A stretch of 64,000 nucleotides of DNA from Caprella mutica (GCA_947561585.1 CANNZV010000342.1:186001-250000); one strand, 5' to 3'; counted from the first letter of the stretch, positions 1 through 9,714 are shown. Program-made: numbers and translations. The notes: generated by a model not told the origin, from the letters alone.

Positions 1-664
1 GATACAGCCAACACACACCTACACAAACTCCAGCGTACACAAAACACTGCACTCCGGATTGCCACCGGCTGCACACAAACAACACCCACAACACACCTCC
101 ATGAGGAGACACGAGTCCTTCCGCTCGCTACACACATGGATATGAGGGGTACACACCTCCACACTAAGCCCCTTTCATCCATTACACTACATGCAAATTG
201 AGCGAAGGACTCCACGAAACATTCACCTTACACCAGCCACACACTACAGAAACATCTTTAATACACTCCCAGACACCCCACCCAACACTTCACTACAACG
301 ACATATACAGACCACACTCACAGACAGAGCAATTTCCTCCTTCCCACCTAACTCTCTTCTAGGAGTTAGGCCTCCCCCTATCGACTCCAGTGAGGTTCAC
401 CTCTCGCGTCGTGACAGGGTAACCCTGTCACGTCTTCGATGTGGACATCACCCTTCTCTCCCTTCTTACAAACACAGAATTGGGAGGGCGGTCTCGGATC
501 TGTGTGAGTACTGCTCCACGGATCCGGGGACAATCTCCCACATTCTCACACAATGTCCAACACTACAACAACATCGGACCACACACAACACACATTCACT
601 GGAGCACCTATGGACCCGCCCTCAGGAAGTCATTGCCTTCCTGAGGGATATCGGGTTCACTTAG
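1..664 (+). pseudogene. Non-LTR retrotransposon ORF2, C-terminal fragment with a frameshift
   Basis: Frame 1 from base 1 reads LQRTQNTALRIATG and then a HLHEETRVLP block, the usual segment after the reverse transcriptase of I/Jockey-type ORF2 proteins. It hits a stop at 199-201. The remainder continues in frame 2 (191-664) and ends with RAVSDLCEYCSTDPGTISHI followed by LTQCP, a Cys-Cys-His-Cys pattern typical of the ORF2 C-terminus. Crossing between frames at about 185-200 needs a frameshift, so this copy is broken. The reverse transcriptase core lies outside the window. Confidence 0.65.
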
Positions 665-776
665 GCCCATACCCCCCACACGGGTCTCGGGTGGCTTCTC
701 CCGAGGCGCGTTCACTCGGTCGCCCCCTGCTCCCTGAGGGTCGGGGGGGGGGGGAGGCTAAACAACAACAACAACA
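1..776 (+). mobile_element. 3' end of a non-LTR retrotransposon (I/Jockey-like group)
   Basis: The window opens inside the C-terminal part of a non-LTR retrotransposon ORF2. It is followed by about 95 bp of GC-rich 3' untranslated sequence with a G-run near 742-755, and ends in an (AAC)n tail at about 759-776. A simple trinucleotide tail in place of poly(A) is known for I-like and related clades. The 5' side is cut off by the window edge. The clade is inferred from the protein and the tail, not from an alignment. Confidence 0.65.
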
Positions 777-996
777 AATCAATCGTCTACAAATAGCATC
801 ATAACCCAATATAAGTTACAGGTATATAACTATAACACTTTTCATTACTTTACAGGAGAAGAATAAGATTAATAAAAAGTTCAGAGGACATTTAACGAAT
901 TTAGGTCCATGGAAGATGTTTTTGATGAATTTACAGAATGAAAAATCACTTACTGAGAACAGTGTCATCGATAGAGACTTTTCTGCTGATGAGAGT

Positions 997-1180
997 GAAG
1001 AGAGTGATGATGACATCACTGAAGATGACATTGTTCGAAAGTGAAGAGAGTGATTATGACATCAATGAAGATGACATTGTTCGAAAGTGAAGAGAGTGAT
1101 TATGACATCAATGAAGATGACATTGTTCGAAAGTGAAGAGAGTGATGATGACATCACTGAAGATGTCATTGTTCGACAGT
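997..1180 (+). repeat. 46-bp tandem repeat, four copies
   Basis: A 46-bp unit starting GAAGAGAGTGATGATGACAT recurs at 997, 1043, 1089 and 1135. Because 46 is not a multiple of three, each repeat shifts the frame, which shows that the acidic ORF it expanded in no longer encodes a protein. Confidence 0.9.
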
Positions 1181-1259
1181 CAATGGAATTTAATAAAAAT
1201 TATATATATCCAATAATTGGATTATTATTAATTTGGTCAATCAATTCAGTTTCAGTTGG

Positions 1260-1289
1260 TATCCATGATACCTGCAGGTATCATGGATA
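1260..1289. repeat. 30-bp perfect palindrome
   Basis: The 30 bases are exactly self-complementary around a central CTGCAG with no spacer. It could extrude as a cruciform or mark a fold-back remnant. No function is visible. Confidence 0.9.
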
Positions 1290-1443
1290 TATTCTCTGGA
1301 AAAAGTAGGAGGAACTTAGCAAAAAGTCTGGTGGAAAGTCTTAAAAATCCTACGTGTGTACGGCCCTTTAGTCTATGATGTTTTAACTACTTTCTCAGAT
1401 AGTACTCACATTCATAACTCTTCCAATTATGTAAACTTCCGAT

Positions 1444-1612
1444 TTATACAAGAAATCTATGAAGGAACCCGCTCGAACTCCGACATTTGTCGAACCACGA
1501 ACCGAAATTAGTGTAAATTTTTGTTTGGGGCGGCTGGTGTAGTTTGGCACAAATATCACACCAGGCTTGGTAGACCGAAGAGGTTGTCTCGATATAGTAG
1601 TTCTCCTGCCAT
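1444..1612 (-). CDS. Fucosyltransferase terminal exon
   Basis: Acceptor TTCTCACAG ends at 1613. With the phase-2 join it reads KWQENYYIETTSSVYQAWCD followed by ICAKLHQP and a terminal Trp/Cys segment, then a stop at 1446-1444. The W..WCDIC..L pattern is the conserved disulfide-bearing C-terminus of this family. The longer ORF in another frame of this strand is a shadow. Confidence 0.82.
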
Positions 1613-4600
1613 CTGTGAGAACGTAATCTATTAATGAATTAAACAACAATTGACTAAAGTGTCAGGGGTGGAACCTCTATAATAATTTTCTTAGGATATT
1701 GTCTTAAGGTTACTAACTTATGATTGGTACTCATAAGATATTATGAGTGACGTCACACAAAATATTTTCCATTTGTTTTTAAATAAAAATTGTGCTATTA
1801 TTCAGTTAAATGTGCCTTTTCATGGAAATTAACTTACATAAAATTGTTTTTATCACGTTTTACACTCTATTCACTTATAACATTCAACTAATACTACTTT
1901 TAACATTTGAGAGTACTCTGTGCGACGCCATTAGTGTACATCGTTTCTGAAGAGTGGATCAAGTTCACCGTCAATGAATTCGAAACTTAGTTCCTAGCTA
2001 TACTTCTCTATTTATTTACTGTGACCCGTAAGAACATTATGCTTGCAGCACTGTATCGATTGAAACTTATGCGGCAGAGACAATAACTAAAACCTTATGC
2101 TCTGTTTACTATATTTTTAAAATTTTAGACGGAAGAAAATTAACCCTTGTGCATAGTGGACACACTGAAATATCAGCTTTTCCAGTCCTTACTACCTCAA
2201 ATTTTATTTTGAATTTATTTGGGGATGGTGAACTCACTTGAAATATTCTTTGTACGCTGTGTCGTTTTTGTTCAAATAGAGAAGATAATTGGCCAAATGT
2301 GTGACATTATGGAAGTCCATAACATTGATGTAGGATTTAGGAGGTGCAATCTTTGAGTAGTCAGCTCCTCCGTAAACCACTGGAACGATGAACCGACTGG
2401 AAATGGCAAAAGTCTAATATAAATATTTCAAAACTGTTCATTAGTCTGGAAACACATTTACAAAACGATTTATCAATAGGTTATGAATATTTTTTGAACA
2501 AGCATGTATTCAAGATGAAATATCAATGTTAAATTTCACATACCTTCCATATTTGAATAACTTCTCTGTAACATAGTCTTTGCAGAGAGTATTTTCAAAA
2601 GCAAAGTAAAACTTGTACCGACGTTCAAATAAATCGATGCATAATTCCCATTTATCTTTTGGACAATTGTACTTTCCACATTTGCCATAAACATCGACAG
2701 GAAAAAACTTCCTCAAAGCCCTGACAATACTGTAAAAAGAAAATGAGAGTGATTTATAAAATAACAGTGGAGTCGTATAATTTTAAAAAATCCACCAACT
2801 CTAATTTTCTTATTACTCGATTCATTATATCTAAGGTTACTGGTTATAAAACTTATATTGATACTATATTTAACATTTTTATTATAAATATAAAGTTGTT
2901 GGGGTAGGTTTTGCACTACCTTCCGACTTTCTAAGCAAAGAAAAAGAAAGGGTAACTCCTGACTATTTGAAAACAATAACAAGTCTGCTAGATATCTCAT
3001 AAATGGCTACCTATAAATAATATATAGCCCTGGAAAACATTAGGTAAGTACCTAGACAGATAATTACTATTAAATATAAGAGAGATAGTTTTTAAAATTG
3101 TTTATTTGTTCTTCTATTTAATCAATTAGAAAATTTGACAGTGAAAGTTGAATGAGAATAATTCTTATATTATTAATTACGAAGCAAATACTTGATCAAT
3201 TTCTGTTCCGTTAACTGTGATATATTTATATATCTTTAGTTCTACAAATTTGAAGTGGTTTCTCCTCCAATCTACCATGGCTCTATCATAAATTACTCTC
3301 CTGCTACTTACTTTTCCCTTTTGCCAAATGTTTGGCACTTGCTGCTCATCCAAGCAGCCATTTTGCTTTTGTACTGTATCATCAAATCCAAATATGGCAG
3401 AGTAATCGGCTTCTCTCGTTTGTAATATTGGCCATAGCTAAAATAGGGCGAGACATAATCAACAAAGAGATTTAGATATTAGATTAGATTTATATATGAA
3501 TACGATCTTTGCTTAATATAGTAGCAAAGATATTATATGTACTACAATAAGATACTCTCGCCAATTTCTGGTTTCAAAAGCGGAAACTAGAATCGAAATA
3601 TAGTAAGGACAATCGAGGTATGTTGTGTGCGTGACGTCTTAACAGCAACATTTAAAATCATATTCAAAAACAATTGAGGAAGGTAAATTTGTATAAAAAT
3701 AGTTAATAATTTGTATAATATAATAAATAAATATAAAAATAAATTATTTAACATGCTAAACCACTAATTTTCTCTTTAATTTTATTCCATTGCTTATGTC
3801 ACGTCACAAATCACTCAATTGTCGCAACCTATCAATAATAGTATTCCTACTATGGTAGGTACTAAAGAGTAAAGCTTTGTGAGCTGTTGTCACAAATCGA
3901 GTGATTTGTGATCGTGACGTTAACAAGGCAACACACATAAATAGAAAATTTAGGTTAAGCAGTGTGAATAACATGAATGGATTCATCACTGTTTCTTATA
4001 ATGGAAATAAATAAACAGTTTTCATAATGCTACCTTTTTCAATTTTCTTAAATATGATTTTTAACTGTTGCTGTTATGAGGTCACGTACACAACATACCT
4101 CGATTGTCCTCACTATATTTCTATTCTAGTTCCCGCTTTTGAAACCAGATGGCTTGAGAAACCAGAAATTGACGAGAGTAGTGTATCCTTATTTGAGTGT
4201 AAAATCTTTGATAGTAGTGAGTGCTATAGGAAGTGAAAGTGTGAGAAGTGTAGGTGGAGGAAGTGAAAGTGGGGCAAGAGAAGTAAACTTTGGAACTTAA
4301 ATATAACTTAGTTTAGAAAAAAGTGATATGATTATAATATTCAATAGATGAATAGATATTATTTGAATAATAAGAAAGCCTACCTAGAGGTAGCCTCAGA
4401 TCAATGAGGAGGGGTTGGCAATAATTATTGAAAGCCCCTAGTTTTATAATCTGACCCGCCTAGCCGCTAGATTTATAAGTACTAATAAATAATCTTTGAG
4501 GGTAATATATGTAACGTATATGGTGTATGAATTTATATATAAAATTTATAAATTATCACTTGCTTCTCTTTTTACATAAGTCACTTTAAAGGTATCACCT

Positions 4601-6774
4601 CAGATACGTTATAAAGTTGTGAAATTTATTCCACATGAAGCTCCTTTCATTTTGTTGTAGTAAAAGCATCAATCAAGTTCAGATACTTACGGTAGATACA
4701 GATCGGCATCCCTCCTGTGAGTCATAGTCAGGTTAAACTTATTGTTGAAAGTGGCACTACTGATTTTAGCTATTTGATGTAGCGTGTCTGGAGACTCTCT
4801 CAAGAAGAACACATACTGTGTGTGTGGGGACCTGATTGAAAAGAACAGATGGTTTTTGTGGTTAAAGGCACCTCTAAGATTATTCACAGGAGGATAAAAT
4901 GCGTTTTTCTTATTTTAATTGCTTATCATTTGAATTCCTTCGTATCAATGTTCAAATTTGAAAATCTTCACTCCTTTCATTCAATTTTCAACTCGTTTGT
5001 AATCTAAGGCACTTCCTATGAGCTTTTATAAAATTTAAATTTTATTTATAAAGTTAGTTATCTGATTCGATAGGTTCATTTTTTAGTTTTTTCGTGATAT
5101 TTGTTACCTACTCCGTCTAGGTATAATAAAATTTACTCGTATGTCTACATCTCATCAGAAATAGGTAGCTAATTAAGTTCATCTAAAATGTGAAACTGTA
5201 GGTACCCGATAACTCCTAACTTACTCCAGCTAATAATTAAATGTCCCATCTTTGACCAAAGAGTAACTCAAATTTACATGTTGTGTGTTTCTTTAGTCTT
5301 TACATCAGACTTTCCAAATATAAGAAAAAACGATAAAATTATTATTTATTTCAGTTGGTTAAAAGTAGGAGGAGCTTAGTAAAAAGTCTGGTGGAAAGAC
5401 TCACAAAACCCTACGTGTGTACCTTTGGTTTCGAAAATACTTGCCTTACTTTTGGAAGGGGTTTATTTTCCCAACCATGGTAAACTAAAGCATCCATTTC
5501 TTCCAGAGGGTATTTGTTATCATCGTGAGTAATTACAGTACATTCTTTCACCTCACAGTATTTTTCAAAATGTGCTGGTCCTGCTTCTTCTAGCAACATA
5601 GTTTTACTTTTGAAGAACTGTAATGTATTAAAATATCCTAATAAGTGTAGACACACTGGTAAATTGCAGCACTTTATAACTTAAAGTAACTTTTCTATCT
5701 AAAGTGTCTCTAAATCCTGCCAAACTGAATTTATATCAAAATGTTGCAAATCAAAAGGAGAGCAACACATGTTATAATTCATTAATTTTACGACTGTTAT
5801 TAAGCTATTATTTCTATTAGTGTTTTTGTGGTTAGAGGGCAAAGTTAGTGCGGCGCAATTTACTTGCTTCACCCTACCTCTGCTGTAAAACGTTGAGCTA
5901 TTTTTAATAATTTCGTCTTAATTAACGACTAAAGTATTTTGCAATCAAGACCAAACTTGTAGATGGAAGGTATGTTTAATTAATTAGTTTACATTTGAAA
6001 GTTGTTATAAAAATCTAACTAGGATTTATCACTAACACTGAAAAAGAATCATGAAGATATTTGACACAATTTGATCATATAAAAGTTAATAGATTGTCTT
6101 CAATTTTGTATTTCTTTATCTGTTTAAAATTCAGTAACAGTGAGAAATGGCTTCAATAATTTCCGAAATACTCTGCGTCTATTTAGAGATAAGAATGACC
6201 TTAATTATATCCAAAATTAATAATAATTTTATATTTATTTCAATATATAGCTACTCACTGAATTCCACAGCAATATCTTTTTCAGCGTTCTGTTGGTTTG
6301 TTGTGATACTTTCGGAAAGTTGATATCCCTTATAGAACTAGGGATACTATTAAATCCCTGTGGAAATGCCCTCATAGAACTAGGGATACTATTAAATCCC
6401 TGTGGAAATGCCCTCATAGAACTAGGGATACTATTAAATCCCTGTGGAAACGCCCTCATAGAACTAGGGATACTATTAAATCCCTGTGGAAATGCCCTTA
6501 TAGAACTGGGGATACTATTAAATCCCTGTGGAAATGCCCTCATAGAACTAGGGATACTATTAAATCCCTGTGGAAATGCCCTTATAGAACTGGGGATACT
6601 ATTAAATCCCTGTGGAAATGCCCTCATAGAACTAGGGATACTATTAAATCCCTGTGGAAATATCTTCATAGAACTGGGGATACTATTAAATCTCTGTGGA
6701 AATGCCCTCATAGAACTAGGGATATTATTAAATCCCTGTGAAAATATCCTCATGGAACTGGGGTTTCTATTTAA
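1444..6774 (-). CDS. Alpha-1,3-fucosyltransferase (C-like), seven exons, 5' end not found
   Basis: Golgi type II enzyme family (glycosyltransferase family 10) that transfers fucose from GDP-fucose to N-glycan or glycoprotein acceptors. Exons: 6774-6259, 5617-5445, 4831-4691, 3437-3312, 2729-2544, 2396-2238 and 1612-1444 (stop 1446-1444). Phases agree at every junction: phase 0 after the first listed exon, phase 2 after the rest. The family landmarks appear in order: KKILLWN; a Cys-rich AG..HFEKYC segment; YVFFLRESP...MTHRRDADLYLPYG; KMAAWMSSKC; VDVYGKCG; the GDP-fucose-binding FENTLCKDYVTEKL; VPVVYGGADY; and a terminal WCDIC...C. The transmembrane anchor and start codon should lie in an exon upstream of 6774 that I could not identify. 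No internal stop or frameshift is seen in the catalytic part, so the gene looks functional. About 489 residues are visible. One intron appears to use a GC donor. Confidence 0.82.
1613..2237 (-). other. Fucosyltransferase last intron
   Basis: About 620 bp between the last two exons. It is AT-rich and I recognise no gene or element in it. Confidence 0.6.
2238..2396 (-). CDS. Fucosyltransferase exon (VPVVYGGADY)
   Basis: Acceptor TTTCCAG ends at 2397; donor GTGAGT begins at 2237. It encodes RFIVPVVYGGADYSKIAPPK and then SYINVMDFHNVTHLANYLLY, the family block leading to the C-terminal helix, with an N-V-T sequon. Confidence 0.88.
2544..2729 (-). CDS. Fucosyltransferase exon with the donor-substrate motif
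   Basis: Acceptor TTTTTACAG ends at 2730; donor GTATGT begins at 2543. It encodes IVRALRKFFPVDVYGKCG and FAFENTLCKDYVTEKLFKYG. The latter is the signature alpha-1,3-fucosyltransferase motif that contacts GDP-fucose. All signature positions look intact. Confidence 0.9.
3312..3437 (-). CDS. Fucosyltransferase exon (KxKMAAWMSSKC)
   Basis: Acceptor TTTTAG ends at 3438; donor GTAAGT begins at 3311. The 126-bp exon completes the PYG motif across the junction and encodes KSKMAAWMSSKCQTFGKRE, equivalent to the 'K.KLVAW..SNC....RE' block of the family. It has no ORF of its own length but fits by phase. Confidence 0.78.
3543..4195. mobile_element. Fold-back/MITE-like inverted repeat in a fucosyltransferase intron
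   Basis: Left arm about 3543-3700 and right arm about 4020-4195 are imperfect reverse complements: CTGGTTTCAAAAGCGG near 3566 pairs with CCGCTTTTGAAACCAG near 4132, and CAATCGAGGTATGTTGTG near 3612 pairs with CACAACATACCTCGATTG near 4089. A smaller hairpin is nested inside at about 3795-3920 (CGTCACAAATCACTC against GAGTGATTTGTGATCGTGACG). No transposase is visible, so it is non-autonomous. Its exact ends and target duplication were not resolved. Confidence 0.65.
4691..4831 (-). CDS. Fucosyltransferase exon (FFLRESP...DADLYLP)
   Basis: Acceptor TTTTCAATCAG ends at 4832; donor GTAAGT begins at 4690. The 141-bp exon encodes SPHTQYVFFLRESP and NLTMTHRRDADLYLP, a family-diagnostic block: the 'ESP' segment, then 'T.RRD.D...PYG'. 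It includes an N-L-T sequon. Confidence 0.85.
5356..5428 (+). pseudogene. Second piggyBac-like C-terminal fragment
   Basis: About 70 bp here nearly match 1306-1378 and read KSRRSLVKSLVERLTKPYV, the same C-terminal pattern as the relic near 1300. It sits in a fucosyltransferase intron, immediately 3' of an exon. Two copies 4 kb apart flank most of the gene. They may be two insertions or one that was duplicated. Confidence 0.4.
5445..5617 (-). CDS. Fucosyltransferase exon (AG..F..YC segment)
   Basis: Acceptor TTACAG at 5623-5618. The exon encodes FFKSKTMLLEEAGPAHFEKY and continues through KECTVITHDDN and MDALVYHGW, matching the family's N-terminal Rossmann-like half. It is 173 bp. The frame needed for the next exon requires splicing after 5445, where the intron starts GCAAGT: a strong-consensus GC donor (AG|GCAAGT). 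Confidence 0.78.
5700..6240. other. Intronic sequence without recognised content
   Basis: AT-rich intron between the repeat-bearing fucosyltransferase exon and the next one. I see no ORF, RNA gene or clear element. Confidence 0.5.
6259..6774 (-). CDS. Fucosyltransferase exon: repetitive stem region and start of catalytic domain
   Basis: Open from a possible acceptor CCACAG at about 6775 to donor GTGAGT at 6258-6253. Most of it is about 11 copies of a 14-residue repeat (MRAFPQGFNSIPSS), followed by KVSQQTNRTLKKILLWNS, where the family's catalytic domain begins. Its position fits the flexible lumenal stem of a type II Golgi enzyme. An in-frame ATG lies at 6753, but there is no membrane anchor here, so translation more likely starts in an earlier exon. 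Confidence 0.6.
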
Positions 6775-6783
6775 TTCCTGTGG
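6325..6783 (+). repeat. 42-bp coding minisatellite, about 11 copies
   Basis: The unit CATAGAACTAGGGATACTAT plus 22 more bases recurs every 42 bp. 42 is a multiple of three, so both strands stay open. The minus-strand reading (MRAFPQGFNSIPSS) is continuous with the fucosyltransferase stem exon. Units differ at only a few positions. Confidence 0.92.
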
Positions 6784-7152
6784 ATAAAATCATTCGAATT
6801 ATATATGAATAAATCATTCGCATTATACAGGGGCTGGAAAAAATAACTAGAACTACATTTTTTGATACTGTATCTTAAGAATCCGGTTTTATCCAAAATA
6901 CTGTGAATAGGGTGTTTTTGATACATGTACATTGTATATCTTCTACAATATTCCATATTTATTTAGTATTTAGGTAAAATTCGTGCCCTAACTGATTTTG
7001 GAAAAGGGCAAATTGTTAGTACTCGCATGACAGGAGCTTCAATCATTAAAACCAATGAATTTTTTTTCTAGAACTACCATATCACCACGATGACACAATT
7101 CGAAAAACAGGGAAAGACCTCCAATAATCGGAGCAACTCTGGTTCACCTTCC

Positions 7153-7830
7153 GAGCTCTTTGATAGAGATCGGCAATCATTGAACAGCACTTTGAAGACA
7201 ACTCAGCGAATTACGGCGACTAAACAAATCAGCATCTAAGCAATGCAGTTTCTACCAAAACCGTTTATCGTGAACTCCATAAAGCTGTGTGCCATGGAAA
7301 AGCCGCCGTCAGGAAACCTCTGCTTTCTTCTTGAAACGTTGAGAAGCAGATAATTTGATGCCGGTACCACAAAACCTTGTCTCCAGATCTGTGGAAGCGA
7401 GTGATATTCTCTGATAAGTTCAATTTTACTCTTTTTTTCGAATTCGGGGGCGAGAAAAATAAACTTTTTTCTTCCTACAATGCAGCACGGAGGAAGCTCG
7501 GTATTGGTTTAGGCAGCCATGTCGTGGAGTTATCTTGTTTCAATGGATGCCTTGCATCACCTGAACAGGTGACTGCATCTTCCAAGATGATGATACTCCT
7601 ATCCACACTGCCCATATCATTAATAATTGGTATGAAGAGCATGAAATTGAGATGGAACACGTGGAATCCCACCCTCAATCTCAATTTCATTGAGCATTTG
7701 TGTTGTATACTCGAGCGACAAGACAGGAATCGTTATCCTCCCGTCTGGAGGAGGTTTTGATTGAAGAGTCCCTGCAAATTCCGTTGGAAAGAATTCCCTA
7801 GCTCTGATGATCTGATCATAATTATAAAGG
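7153..7830 (+). pseudogene. Tc1-like transposase pseudogene
   Basis: Reading across frames, the segment shows the N-terminal DNA-binding end (STKTVYRELHKAVCHGKAAV then RKPLL), the first catalytic region (DLWKRVIFSDKFNFTLF), and the end of the catalytic core (NFIEHLCCILERQ). Stops and frameshifts interrupt it throughout, and the usual SPDLNPIEHLW block is degraded. It is non-functional. The longest intact piece is 7377-7760. Confidence 0.75.
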
Positions 7831-7879
7831 AACATTTATGAATAAAGAGTTAGAATAAGAAGCATTAATATTCAATTTT

Positions 7880-8390
7880 GAGATGTATTGCAGCTATATT
7901 GAAGGCTAAACTTTATATTAACAAGCCCCCAGGGGCTCTATCCTGAAGCTGTCTGTGGTGAATGGAAGAGAAGGGGGGTGGCGTCCCTTGGGCCCCGAAC
8001 TGTTGTAATTTGGATTATGGATTGTCTTTTTTCATTTTTACCATTTTTATCATTTTTTTTAACGCTACTTGCAGTTTTAGAGGATAGCGCTTGGGTTATG
8101 CTCTTCAACTACGAGGTCTTAGAATTTTGTGTTAGGTAGGCTCGTAAGCTTCATTTACTATCACCTCTTCATTTTCCTCTTCCATCCGTGAGTGCAGCCA
8201 CCGGTGCTTGTGTCCCGTTTCGTCACATTCCTTGGTAAGTGACTGTATTCACGGAGTAGCTTTTCTGCATCCATGAGCATTGTCACCGACGGTGGTAAGT
8301 GACTTTGTTCATGGAGTCACTTTCCTCTCTGACTGCTTCTTCCAGTCCCTTGTATTTAATTTCCTTTTATTATATTAACAAATTTAACAA
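7880..8390 (+). other. Unclassified 3' part of the Tc1 element
   Basis: Between the transposase remnant and the right inverted repeat lie about 500 bp that are more GC-rich than the surroundings, starting near AGCCCCCAGGGGCT. They include two copies of a GGTAAGTGACT...TTCA.GGAGT motif (about 8232 and 8292). This could be a small insertion inside the transposon. I do not recognise it. Confidence 0.35.
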
Positions 8391-8494
8391 ATGCTCCAAC
8401 TATTTTGTCCAACCCCTGTATATAATTATAATAGTTTCATTATTTTATTCATATCAAAACTAACTGGTCAGAAAATGTATGTTTTGTGATTACA

Positions 8495-9521
8495 GGAAAG
8501 TTCACCGCCCTCAATTCTCGCCGGAAAGTTCACCGCACTCAATTCACCGCATGGAAAGTTCACTGCAACTCAATTCACCACAACTCAATTCTCGCATATA
8601 TATAAATTTCAATTCAAGTTATGTCTATTAATATTTATTTTTCATTAAGGTTAATAAAATGTTTAACAACTGGATGCTTTTATTATAATGGATAGAAAAA
8701 ATATTCAAATAATATTTACATAACGTCTAAAACAACTCCTCAAGAGTATTCATGGCAATAAAATGACTACAAATAGCAAAAACAAATACTAATAGGAAAC
8801 AATGCATTATAATAATAAGAAATTAAAAAAATAAATTATGTGCAATGTCTCGTACATAACCTAGGACGTCGAAATTTTCATTGAACAGCAGTTTGAGTGT
8901 AGACCTTCCTTACCATGGTAGGTATCCCACTAGCAACTAATTGTTCAATTTTTATTTCGGTTAGCTTTATGCTCTTGCTTGATGTTGTCCAAAAATTTCA
9001 ATATATTTGGATGTGCCGAAGTTATTCTTTCATGTAAAGCCTTTTGGTCTACATTCCACATTTCTGAATAAAATTTGGGACACCTACGATGTTCTCGTCT
9101 GTCTGGTCGTCCAAGCCACGTATCTTCTAGAATCAATATAACCAAGGAGAGTTGTACCACGCACACACAATATAACCAAATACTACCCAAAAAGAAATTA
9201 ATGTCGAAACAACAATCGTTTCTTAATTTATATCATTTCATATATTCAGTAATAATATATTATTTCAATACCTTCAGTAATATTATATTGTTTAATATAT
9301 TCAGTAATAATATATTATTCATAAATAAAATATAATTTCAATTTCATATTTTCAGTAATATTCCCTAAACAAGCCTGTATTTTTAACGTACATCATTTCT
9401 ATTTAGTTTCTAATTATTGTTATAATTTTTCATATCATTGTTACATTTTGTATTAAATTGTTTTACGATGAATTGAGTTTGGTGAATTTTCCGGCGGTGA
9501 ATTGAGGGCGGTGAACTTTCC
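8495..9521 (-). mobile_element. Deleted MULE-like transposon with repeat-built termini
   Basis: The outer 23 bp at 8495-8517 and 9499-9521 are perfect inverted repeats beginning GGAAAGTTCACCGCCCTCAA. Inside the left end the motif recurs about every 25-30 bp as degenerate direct copies up to about 8595, and the right end has a similar subterminal copy. The interior holds a MULE-like transposase fragment. I found no convincing target duplication. Confidence 0.6.
8945..9130 (-). pseudogene. MULE-type transposase, C-terminal fragment
   Basis: The minus strand reads RCPKFYSEMWNVDQKALHER followed by ITSAHPNILKFLDNIKQEH. This resembles the 'lWNv...RTNN..EgwH....HPni..fl..Lk.Eq' end of Mutator-like transposases often seen with FLYWCH fingers in insects, but the TNN..EGWH segment is absent. 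About 60 residues remain of a domain that is normally several hundred. Confidence 0.5.
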
Positions 9522-9714
9522 GCACACCAAGTTTTGTAACACAGTGTTTACAGATGCATTGTCAAACACTCTGTATATTTAATTCTACACTTTTTAATAT
9601 TCTTAACTTAGATATACCTAAATAAATATATAAATCTTTATTAAAAACAAATAAATTTTTCTCTATAATATTTTCGGAATCTATGATTTTAAAAGTATAT
9701 TGTCACTTACTTCA

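Larger units (their letters stand above)
880..1390 (+). pseudogene. Probable piggyBac-like transposase relic
   Basis: An acidic Ser/Asp/Glu-rich stretch at about 960-1180, broken by frameshifts and a tandem duplication, is followed at 1300-1380 by an open segment reading SGKSRRNLAKSLVESLKNP and ending at a TGA. A basic SRR-x-L...L-x-x-P segment resembles the C-terminal end of piggyBac-like transposases, and acidic N-termini are also common in that family. The catalytic core is missing. The assignment rests on two short patterns and is tentative. Confidence 0.35.
6828..8418 (+). mobile_element. Degenerate Tc1-like DNA transposon
   Basis: Left end TA|CAGGGGCTGGAAAAAATAAC at 6828 and right end reading (reverse complement) CAGGGGTTGGACAAAATAG at 8418 are inverted repeats, both flanked by TA target duplications. 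The interior carries a ruined Tc1-type transposase. The 1591-bp length fits the family. Confidence 0.8.

Noticed and set aside
1395..1649. 84-codon minus-strand ORF overlapping the last fucosyltransferase exon
   Set aside because: The spliced frame, which differs from this ORF, gives the conserved WCDIC terminus with correct phase.
5444..5449. GT donor GTAAGG at the end of the fucosyltransferase exon
   Set aside because: It would leave the downstream exon out of frame; the GC donor six nucleotides on keeps frame and protein register.
6293..6787. Plus-strand 164-codon ELGILLNPCGNALI repeat ORF
   Set aside because: It is the complement of the repeat exon of the fucosyltransferase, whose minus-strand frame continues into recognisable catalytic sequence and a good splice donor.
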